From positions 1 through 13,624 of the forward strand of contig JASAON010001330.1 of NCBI GenBank assembly GCA_030849065.1: DNA of 13,624 nt. The letters run 5' to 3'. The notes beneath the pieces are model-generated. The model was not told the DNA's origin. It saw only the letters and a list, made by a program, of their open reading frames with translations, and did no database searches. Below are positions 1 to 8,600 of the stretch, one piece after another. The DNA is from Jaenimonas drosophilae (taxonomy: Eukaryota; Euglenozoa; Kinetoplastea; Trypanosomatida; Trypanosomatidae). A program made the position numbers and the translations under genes. Numbering within the stretch: position 1 is the first letter of the stretch; each line of letters opens with the position of its first letter.

Positions 1-779
1 TTAACTTTCTAGCCACCTACTTTTTCCGCGCACTTCACAGTTATTGACTCCTTCCCATTGGTGGGACAATCCGCCACGGTGAACCTTGCTCGCAGATAAT
101 GTATCTCCTGCTCTTTATTTTCTAATTGACTGATGAAGGCGTAGGACTACCCCCAGCGTTTTTGTGCTTGTGTTCTCATCAACGTTGTGAGCATGAATTG
201 AGAGAGTGGATGGGGCACAGGAGAAACCGTAAAACCGACGTTTTCACTGTGTTGCATTATTTAGAACAAAAACAACAGGCGTACAATACCCAGCAGCGTT
301 GCTAGGATGAATGCGAGACTCAAACCTACTGAAATAACAGTTGCCCAACGAATAGCGGCACTGCAGAGCTTCATCAAGGATGTCGCTAAGTGGTTTGACA
401 TTCACTACGCCAAATGATTCCTCGGTGACGAAGGACATGACGGAACCAGGCTGTTCGGAATGGATAGAGCTGCGACATCTCCTTGTCTCTACCATGTCTC
501 AGATGCAAATGAAACGAGTCACATTTGCTCGATGGTTTTCTTCAGGTCACTCAGAGATTCACACCAAGAAGGTCATTTGATGGAAGTTTGTTTACCATCA
601 AAGATTCCTCTCGCTGATCCAGGTCGAATTGCTCAACGTCTCCCCGAAAATGAAATGAAGTGCAACAAATTAAACGCATCCGTCTATTTATTTTCTTTCT
701 TCTAATCCTTCGCCTATGGCTGTTTCATGGTTGTAGACCCATACACCTAAGCTCAACCACAATACACTTTTTTTTGCTT
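1..779. other. Upstream intergenic region of gene A
   Basis: I find no convincing gene here. It probably holds the 3' UTR of an off-window gene and the 5' UTR and splice region of gene A. A pyrimidine-rich run at about 679-713 is followed by an AG at 735-736, an alternative trans-splice acceptor for gene A that would make the ATG at 780 the first start codon. A short + strand open frame at 307-417 (36 codons, ATG to TGA) reads as an amphipathic, protein-like peptide with segments such as VAQRIAALQ and DVAKWF, but it is too short to call. A minus-strand frame over 244-495 shows no recognisable motif. Confidence 0.6.
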
Positions 780-797
780 ATGTTCCTTCACCTGCAG
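767..797 (+). promoter_or_regulatory. Putative spliced-leader trans-splice acceptor of gene A
   Basis: Eight T residues at 768-775 begin a pyrimidine-rich, AG-free stretch that ends in CAG at 795-797, directly before the ATG at 798. This fits the polypyrimidine-plus-AG acceptor of kinetoplastids. If used, the mRNA would begin its coding sequence right after the spliced leader, at the second in-frame ATG. The competing acceptor is AG 735-736, with translation from 780. Sequence alone does not decide between them. Confidence 0.5.
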
Positions 798-3700
798 ATG
801 CTCTTGTTGGGATTGCTGCTCCTCCTAGTCAATGAGGCCATAACAACCGAAGCCGTCACTACATTTGTTGCATCTCAGTACTCTGGAAGTGACGTTGTTG
901 CCTTCAAGACTTCTGTGTCCACATACACCGTCGGCCTCACTGTGGCGCTCCAACAGAGTACTTCTTCATCTGTTGTGTCATATACCTGGTCAGTGGTGCC
1001 TGCGGCACCAATTGTTGCATCCAGCGTGTACAGTTCCTTCTCTGTGAAAGAAAGCTACCTGGCAATGTTTGGGCCTGCCGGCCGATTGGTGGTTGCCAGT
1101 GCTATTCAGGACACCGACAGCAGCACATTTGTGTGCTTTGCTCCATTCACACAGAGTCAGACTCAGCTAAACAATGGTATGCTGAACATCCCAAGGTACC
1201 GAGATCCTGTATATTTTACCCTCCCCTCATCGCAGGCCCAAGCAGTTGGAATATTCTTTTTCCTCTCGCTGCGAGATTTGTTCCCCATAAAACAGTATTC
1301 TATCCGAACCTCGAGGCAATATGTTGCCGCGACTGTCCAGAGTATTTTTGTCGAAACTCAATCCGTTTTGGGCGTAAGCATAGCAACAAATATGTATGGC
1401 ACTGGAACTGTGAATGACGTCTCGACAGGCAAAATTCGGGTACTGTATGTGAACACTGAAACGGATACCAATGGAGAGGCTTCTCTAACAGAGCTACTCA
1501 CGTCAAGTGTGCTGATCACCCTCAACACTACTCTATGCACGTCGACGGAGTTGGCCCTTTTGGCATTAACAGTTTACCAATCACAATCTGCGACAAAAAG
1601 TGTAATTCCACATGGAAACATCATCATTTCGATGCCTGTACCTGGAATCGACGCAACGGAGTACACTGCTTCTCAGAACTTCGAAAGCCAGTGGAGCAGT
1701 CAATTTGGTTCTATGACAACGCTGGAAAAGGACCTGTTGATGTCTGGATGGACGAGTGGGTTGGCTTTGATGATGGCCATGAACATGTACACCGGAACAA
1801 CGCTAAACAGCAAAATTGACTTCTTCAACAACCTGCTTTCGTCGCAGTCGAGCTTTTTGGTAGATGACTTGTTTATTGGGAGCTTTGGCTCAAAGGCATG
1901 CTCCACTTCCTCCATGGCGTGGGCCCAAGGTGCTGTGTGTGACTGCCACACCGGGGGAAACAACGTGTGGTTTCACAGCTTCGCCAAGAATGGCAACACT
2001 TATGACACTGTGCCACTGCGTGGTGGACTGTATCAGTATGGCTTGGGAATGTGCGCCAACGTTCGCAGTGCAACTGAGGCGACGTACACTTCTCCAAATA
2101 CATCATCTGAGGTCCTTCCATTACCTCGCACAGTTCACCTTGTTGGGATGAGTCTATCCGACGACGCGATGACGTCGTCCATATGCAGCCAAACGTACAA
2201 CACGATTGCCCGCGTCGCTGACACGAGTTTGTTCTGGCATCACTCGTCGCACGCACTCCGTGGCTACTGCTTGTCTTCAACGATGACAGCGGCACCGTCT
2301 GATTATTCTTCCCATATTGACACCTACGTAACAACGTCTATGATGGGAGTAATACCGACTGCACTGCTAGCATCGGGGTCACCACCTACTGCGATGATTC
2401 TGGACTTCATTCCACAGACAACTCAGCCCCGACTTTCGGTGACCAACTACATCTACGTATTCCCAACTCTGGACCAAGAACTTGCTGTGCTGATGTCGTA
2501 CATAAGTAGCATGACGACGGCTTCATCTGTGGTGTGCGGTGTGGTTCGCAGTTCTACTACATCTGGAAACAGCCTCCTCCTCATAAAGAAGACGATGAAG
2601 TCATTTGGGTTTGACACAACGAACGTGCAGCAGCAGCCTACGGGTTCTCTTGGCTCGAACATCGCGCCGTGTACTCACACGTTTGTTGTGGATGCCACCA
2701 AAGGGGATGTTGCTGACCTGGCAAAGTACCTTAAAGAACACCCAACATCTATTCTCCTTGTGCCATTTGATGACATGACGAAGCAGTATGCATCGTTTCT
2801 TACAGCATTTGGCTCTCTCCCAGAGACGGTGACGAAGCGATTGGTGTTCGCCACCAACTTACCCACGTGGACCGGCACCACCATGTCAGCCACTGAGCTT
2901 GGCAAGGCGAAGGCGTTGAGCACAGTGGGGGAGTACGTCCGAACCCTGGCATCGATTGATCAGACACCTGCCGCTGCACGTGCCTTTGTTGTGGCGATGT
3001 TGTACGACAAGCTTACACGGGGAACGACGTGGGGGCAGCACGACCTCCAAGAGGCTCTCTACGGAAACGTCACGCTGACTATTTCTGGCATGACAATTGG
3101 ACCCTTCACCAAAAAGTGGTCTGGTGCAGAGAACAAATTGATCAACTACGGTGCAACGGACATTGCGGTGTGGTCTTTCACTCGTGTGTTGGCGCCGGGG
3201 ACTGCCCCTCTTGCGCCGCCGGCAACTCCTGCTTTGGTCTATGATAACTCTGTTGCTGGCGCACTGGTGGAGGCTATTGAATCCGAAGCGTTGAACGACG
3301 TGAACCCGAACTCGGAAGAAGGCTGCATTCCCATGCAGGCATCATCGAGTATGTCGAGGAATGTTGACTTTAGTAACGCGCAGCCAACGTCATCCTTGGT
3401 AGATTCTAGCGCTTCTGAAGCACGCGTATCCTCTTCGCCGGTCAGCTCTTCGTCAAATTCTGATGCCCTTAAGAATGTTGCCAAAATATTGGTAGTTCTT
3501 CTTGTACTCGTGATGGTCTACAATTTGGTGCTTTTGCTCGTGCTGTGTGGTGCTGTGGCGTACCTTTGGGGGTTGGTTGCCTCAACCTGCTGCTGCGTTC
3601 GATGCTTCAAAACGACAAGAACTGAGGCCGCTAACAAGTTTCGTCGTAAAGCGAATGCCGAGTGGCGAAAAGACGTGGTACTGCAGCATGCTTCTTGCAA

Positions 3701-4787
3701 CTCTGCGTGTGCTCCTGAGGATTCCACGGTGCCGCCGACATTTGTTGTTGTTGAGGTGGACAGCTGGCGTCCTCTGTGGGTTCGTGAGGCAGAGGTGATG
3801 TCACGAGCCATGCGGCACTATCAGCGTTGTGTACGTCAGGTCGTGGTGAGGCATCAGTGCTACGAAATGATATCTATTGAGGGAGTCTTTGTGCTGGTGT
3901 GTGCTACCGTGGATGCTGGGGTAAATGTTGCCTGTGATGTGGTGCGTGACGTTGCTTCACTGCCCACACGTGATGCGAGTGCTGTAAGTGCTGCATACGA
4001 CCACTGTGGATGTGGGGCAACGTTGGTACCTGGGTTGCGTCTGCGTGTGGCAGTGCACAGTGGCGTTGCGTCTCGGCGCGTCGATCCGATTGGCCGCGTG
4101 CTGTGGAGTGGCGGTGCCGTGGAGTTGGCTGTGAGAGCAGCGTGTGCCGCCGGTGAAGCTGGTATGGTGGTAATTACGGCAACTGCAAAGAACATGCTTT
4201 CCGAGGGCATTGACCTACCTCTCCGCGGCCATGTTGATCGAACCATACTCGAGCAACTCTACGTGATGTCGGTATTGGGCGGCATCATTCCCCGCGACGC
4301 GCCTGATAAACCTCATTGGAGAAGGGGAAATGCAAATGCTGGAGCTGTTCTGTTCTTCGTTGCGACGGCATCAGGACCTGCGTACTCTCTCTCGTCTGCG
4401 TTGTGCAAAGAGCAGCTCAAGCGGCACTTTATGGATATCCCCGAAGGCAATTGTTTCACTGATCTCTACTGGATGTGCCACCGTTTTTGTCTCCCTGAGG
4501 TGTCGACAACGGAAAAGGCAAATGAGCATACGCGGTATTATGCGCTGTTGAATTCTGTCAGCCGGCATCTTGGCTCGATACTGGAGTGTCGGCATGGTGT
4601 GCTGCGGGAAGCAATTCAAATTCGTACTTGTGGTATTGTGCGCCGTGAGGGTGATGCAACCGCTTTTCAGAAGCCTGGCAGACAAGGAAGTGGCTCGGTC
4701 TCGTACGCATCTCGGAAAGCGAGGAAAACTACACAACTTCGAACTCGACGGATCTTCTTCTACTCCAAGAACCCTGATGAAGAGTGA
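780..4787 (+). CDS. Receptor-type adenylate cyclase-like protein with degenerate cyclase domain (gene A)
   Basis: A 1335-residue type I membrane protein of the trypanosomatid receptor adenylate cyclase family. The frame is open from 660, but the first in-frame ATG is 780; a second at 798 follows a CAG acceptor and would give 1329 aa. The N-terminus has a leucine-rich signal peptide core (LLLGLLLLL). The ectodomain, to about residue 900, looks like two ANF-receptor/periplasmic-binding lobes. Family-like motifs are ATEYTA, a CDCHTGGNNVWF cysteine segment, LDFIPQ near 542, VFPTLDQEL, VFATNLPTW, a sequon at N763 and AVWSFTRV. One membrane helix spans about 903-933. A class III cyclase-type domain follows at about 987-1140, with LW, CYEM and GLRLRVAVHSG conserved. 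Key residues are lost: first metal Asp to Glu992, second to Gly1035, catalytic Asn to Glu1115; Arg1119 stays. A tail of about 195 residues includes the block LECRHG shared with B. Cyclase activity is not expected; ligand binding or a partner role is inference. Confidence 0.92.
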   Translation: MFLHLQMLLLGLLLLLVNEAITTEAVTTFVASQYSGSDVVAFKTSVSTYTVGLTVALQQSTSSSVVSYTWSVVPAAPIVASSVYSSFSVKESYLAMFGPAGRLVVASAIQDTDSSTFVCFAPFTQSQTQLNNGMLNIPRYRDPVYFTLPSSQAQAVGIFFFLSLRDLFPIKQYSIRTSRQYVAATVQSIFVETQSVLGVSIATNMYGTGTVNDVSTGKIRVLYVNTETDTNGEASLTELLTSSVLITLNTTLCTSTELALLALTVYQSQSATKSVIPHGNIIISMPVPGIDATEYTASQNFESQWSSQFGSMTTLEKDLLMSGWTSGLALMMAMNMYTGTTLNSKIDFFNNLLSSQSSFLVDDLFIGSFGSKACSTSSMAWAQGAVCDCHTGGNNVWFHSFAKNGNTYDTVPLRGGLYQYGLGMCANVRSATEATYTSPNTSSEVLPLPRTVHLVGMSLSDDAMTSSICSQTYNTIARVADTSLFWHHSSHALRGYCLSSTMTAAPSDYSSHIDTYVTTSMMGVIPTALLASGSPPTAMILDFIPQTTQPRLSVTNYIYVFPTLDQELAVLMSYISSMTTASSVVCGVVRSSTTSGNSLLLIKKTMKSFGFDTTNVQQQPTGSLGSNIAPCTHTFVVDATKGDVADLAKYLKEHPTSILLVPFDDMTKQYASFLTAFGSLPETVTKRLVFATNLPTWTGTTMSATELGKAKALSTVGEYVRTLASIDQTPAAARAFVVAMLYDKLTRGTTWGQHDLQEALYGNVTLTISGMTIGPFTKKWSGAENKLINYGATDIAVWSFTRVLAPGTAPLAPPATPALVYDNSVAGALVEAIESEALNDVNPNSEEGCIPMQASSSMSRNVDFSNAQPTSSLVDSSASEARVSSSPVSSSSNSDALKNVAKILVVLLVLVMVYNLVLLLVLCGAVAYLWGLVASTCCCVRCFKTTRTEAANKFRRKANAEWRKDVVLQHASCNSACAPEDSTVPPTFVVVEVDSWRPLWVREAEVMSRAMRHYQRCVRQVVVRHQCYEMISIEGVFVLVCATVDAGVNVACDVVRDVASLPTRDASAVSAAYDHCGCGATLVPGLRLRVAVHSGVASRRVDPIGRVLWSGGAVELAVRAACAAGEAGMVVITATAKNMLSEGIDLPLRGHVDRTILEQLYVMSVLGGIIPRDAPDKPHWRRGNANAGAVLFFVATASGPAYSLSSALCKEQLKRHFMDIPEGNCFTDLYWMCHRFCLPEVSTTEKANEHTRYYALLNSVSRHLGSILECRHGVLREAIQIRTCGIVRREGDATAFQKPGRQGSGSVSYASRKARKTTQLRTRRIFFYSKNPDEE

Positions 4788-5165
4788 ATATTTTTGTTAT
4801 CGAGTATAACGAGTCTTTATACACACATACACATACACGTGCTCACGCGCCCAATTCTTTTTTCTCGAATTTTCTGACAGTTGTGCAGATCATGGTTTTG
4901 CTTTTCCTATACACAAACTTCTCTATCCCCCCCCCAATTCGCCCAAGCCAATGCTTCCCAAATTCATGTGAACTGGCTTCTGCCTACCTCCATGACTGGC
5001 GATACTGACTCATGCGTCAGCGTGTACTTGACAGTATTTGGACCTTCTCTGTTACTACTTGTTCGCACTCCCAGAAAAGGTCTCCTTTATTTTTCTTGAC
5101 GTGCTTTGCATTAGGCATGCTCCCATTTTTTTGAACCCCCATTTGTTCTCTATCCGCTGTTATCC

Positions 5166-5287
5166 CATCAATTTTCTCATCTACTTTGAGCTCAGAATGT
5201 ATGTTTTGCAGACCCTGAACTTTTCCACCACATCAATTATCTTACCTACTTTGAGATCAGAATGTTTTGTAGGCTCTGAACTTTTCC
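5166..5287. repeat. Imperfect tandem duplication, ~60 bp x 2
   Basis: Copy 1 is 5166-5226 and copy 2 is 5231-5287. Both begin CATCAATT, share CTACTTTGAG, TCAGAATG and TTTTG, and end CTGAACTTTTCC. Copy 2 lacks four bases and has several substitutions. The repeat lies in the A-B intergenic region, probably in the 3' UTR of A. No function is evident. Confidence 0.85.
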
Positions 5288-5602
5288 TGTGCGTTCTTAC
5301 ATTGCAATCAAACCACGTAGTCACGAGTTGAATCCTCCCGACAAGGTTTATTGCCACTGTGAGGAAGGCATTGGGCTCAGCTTATTGTTGTTTTATTAGT
5401 TTCGAAAACCGTTTTTATGTTGTGAAAGCCACCAATGACAAGGATCCAATGTGCAATGAACATTTCTGTACTCTGCTCTCTGCCTTTTGTCAACACTTTA
5501 TCAACACTATCTGCTGTCGTGTGTATGCTTCATTCATGGTCAATTCAGTGCTATTGTGTTAATCTCAACAGCTGCATTGATGCTCTCTTCTCACATCTGT
5601 AG

Positions 5603-5694
5603 ACCTTCATTCAACTACTATCATTGGTTCTTCTCCGCTCCATCATCGTGTACTCTGTGCGTGTGCTCCCAATCTACTACCAATTTTGACACAG
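5603..5694 (+). promoter_or_regulatory. Putative spliced-leader trans-splice acceptor region of gene B
   Basis: After the AG at 5601-5602 no further AG occurs until 5693-5694, immediately before ATGATG at 5695. The interval is rich in pyrimidines (for example TTCTTCTCCGCTCC around 5628-5641) and contains no ATG. Either AG would leave 5695 as the first start codon. The AG just before the ATG matches the arrangement at gene A. Confidence 0.5.
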
Positions 5695-8600
5695 ATGATG
5701 CCTCCACGGCGCCACCGCGAGAAGCTTTTTGTTGCACTGCTTCTCCTCATCAGTACCTTCATACAGTTGGCAGCTTCAGTCACGTATGTGGCATCGGCGT
5801 TCCAGACCAATGAAGGTGATATGACAAATGCCTACTCATTCTACGTAATCGGGGCCGAAGCTCCTGTAAGTGTTGGTTCTCAAGAGCTGGCTTACTCCAT
5901 CAGATCTTCAGGTGCAAAGGCAGGAAGCGGCTACAGTATCTTCAGCGTTCTGGCCAAAGGAAACATGGCGATGATTGGTCCGGCTGGCACTGCTCTTACG
6001 TTTGACTTGTTCACATCCAGTGAGAGCATACGCAAGCATAGCTTTCTTACCTTTGGGCCGTTTTCTCAGACCGCAGACTTCGTCCCACAACCGTCCTTTG
6101 TGAATTTTTTGCCCCAGGTGTACTGGACTATGTCATCAGAGCCAGCGCAGGCTTTAGCACTGCTTGTGATGTTGGCTGAGCGCGACGTATTTCCTATCCA
6201 ACACACATTTCACCGCACAGATACACTGTCCATTGGCGCTTCAGCACAACGATTTTTTCAATTGGTTGCACCGAAGTTTTCCTGCGACATTAGGTACTTT
6301 GTTTCAACGGAATCATTTGTGGCGAGCCACTATGACGCAGCAATTGTGAACCGCCGACCAGGAATCGTGTATTTGTTCGGCTTGGCAGAGAATGCAGCTG
6401 CAAAGGCGTGGAGCAACCGAGTGATTGCTGACACTACACTGATCGACATGAACTCTTCAGTTGTCACAACGTTCGAGCAGCAGTATCCGCTTCTGAGGTT
6501 CTACCAAAGCAAAATATTCGACGGCGCGACGGTATTGCCATCGGACAACTTCCTCACAACTTCGCCAGTTCCGGGGGCTGATGCAACCGAGTACGCTGCA
6601 ACGCAGGAGTTTTTGACTCAGGAAGCTGGCTGGTTTGGACCAAACATGCTCCACTATGAACAGAACCTCATGATGGCTGGTTGGGTTTCTGCAACGGCAC
6701 TGATGCAGGCACTCAACAAGTATACTGGGTGGCGCGTGGCCAACAGTAAAGAGTTCTACATTCGACTGCGTGATTCACAGAACAGTTATGTGGTTTCGGA
6801 ATTATTTATTGGAACTCATGGAGAAACAACGACGACATGCAGTACGGCAGCTACGAATCAGGGAATGTTGTGCAATTGCAACCACGCTGGCAACAACATT
6901 TGGTTCCACAAGTTTGTGAAGGGACGTGTGCTGTACGATGCAGCTCTTGTGCGCGGAAAGGTGTTTCAGTTCGGACTGGACAAATGCGCCAACCTGGTCT
7001 CTCCGAGGGCCAATAGCCCCTCTGTACTTCCCTACAACCAACTGATTCAAACCCCTGTGCCCATCCATGTTGCTGGGCTTGCCCCTATTGACGATACAAT
7101 GATAGCAACCATGTGTAAGCAGACACACGATGTCATTTCCCGTCTCTCGAACACGGAGTTGTACCAGCATGAATCAATCCAGGCATACCGCGGGTATTGC
7201 GTACCGTCAAGAGTGACCAACATGCCTGCCAAGCTGTTGGACCACGCTAAGCAGTTTGTCATGAAGTCGTTGATGGGAGTGATTCCTGAAAACATGACGG
7301 TACCAAGCGGACTAGTTCTCGACTTCATTCCACAAGTGACTCAGCCTCGTATAGAGCAAGCCAACCTTGTGTACTTGTTTCCCACACTGGATCAAGAACT
7401 ATACGTGCTTGCGTCGTATCTGCGTCGTGTGGTATCGAAAGATGCGGTAATTTGTGCTACTCTCCGCAGATCTTCAGTGACTTCGAGCATTAACGCACTG
7501 ATGGTAAAATCGCTGAGAGCATTTGGGCTTCTGTTGAGTCAAACGAGTGTTTCACAGACGAATGGGCTTTTTTCCAACATCCCAGCGAGGTGCACGCACC
7601 TATTTGCAATCGGCATGAATGACAATGATGCTTCGGGTGTTGTATCATACTTGCAATCACGTCCAGCAGGCGTCGTGTTGGCGTCCTTTGATGACTTGAC
7701 CAAGTACTACTCATCCTTTGGACCAGCTCTCACTGACGCAGGTGTTGCTGTGATGGATCGTTTTGTGTTTGCAACGAACCTGCCGTCGTGGTCAAGAGTT
7801 CGTTCAAATCCTACTGCCGCCGCTGCATCTGCGCCATTGACCACGGTAGAGCAGTTTCTTCAGAGCGTTCCTGTGGAGCTGCACACGCCTGCAGCTGTGC
7901 GTGCATATATTGTGGCGATGCTGTATGACCAGCTCAGTGCTGGAGGAGAGTTTGAAACTGACAACCTGGAAAGCATGCTGTTTGGAAATGTGTCGTGGAC
8001 GGTTTCTGGGATGAAGTTTGGACCCTACTCGAAGGTCTGCATGGATGTGCATTCTACGGGCAAGGAAGCCTGTCTGTATAACTATGGTGCTCGCAACATT
8101 TCTGTGTGGTCGTTCACGCGTGTTTATGTACATGAGACTGAGCTGCTGCAACAACCGTTGAATCCGAGCATGTCATTTGTTACCAGGCAATTGGGTACCA
8201 GTGTGTCATTGAGGCCAGTTGCTGCCGCTAATCATGAAGGGAAACACTGCATTGAGAATCCCCAATCGAGTGACGCTGTGGACGTTGTGACAAACAAAAT
8301 TGACAATCCACCCTCTTCGACCCCATACAAAAGAGATGACGATGCTGCATTGAACAAACTGTTGATTATTTTGACTGTGTGTCTATGCGTTGCTCTTGTG
8401 ATTACTGCGGTACTCCTACTTCTGAAGCTTGGCATGCTGCGTCCGTATGCGTGGATTGGGCGGTTCTTCTGGATCTTCCGGGGTCGTGGCGACGATGGGG
8501 AAGCAGTTCTGCGGGGGCGTGAGAGAAAGCAGATGGATTGCCTCGTTTTACAGCGTGCTTCTCAGGATGTGGTGCGCGCTCCAACTCCGGATGGACTGCA

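Larger units (their letters stand above)
4788..5694. other. Intergenic region between genes A and B
   Basis: No gene is supported; the short open frames here have no motifs or coding character. The stretch should hold the 3' UTR and poly(A) site of A and the 5' UTR of B. It contains an ACACAT-type microsatellite at 4821-4838, a run of nine C at 4927-4935, and an imperfect tandem duplication at 5166-5287. The 13-mer TTTTTTGAACCCC (5127-5139) and the 11-mer CATTAGGCATG (5109-5119) both recur downstream of gene B, at 9792-9804 and 9972-9982, in the opposite order. Pyrimidine-rich stretches with AG lie near the right end. Confidence 0.7.

Noticed and set aside
660..779. Extension of gene A upstream to 660
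   Set aside because: The open frame there begins with GTG and has no ATG before 780; nuclear kinetoplastid genes start at ATG, and a good signal peptide already begins at 780/798.
1873..2334. Minus-strand 153-codon open frame inside gene A
   Set aside because: It overlaps the conserved ectodomain coding sequence and shows no motif; it is an antisense shadow.
5686..5694. Extension of gene B to 5686
   Set aside because: It starts with TTG; the ATG pair at 5695 follows directly and gives a proper signal peptide.
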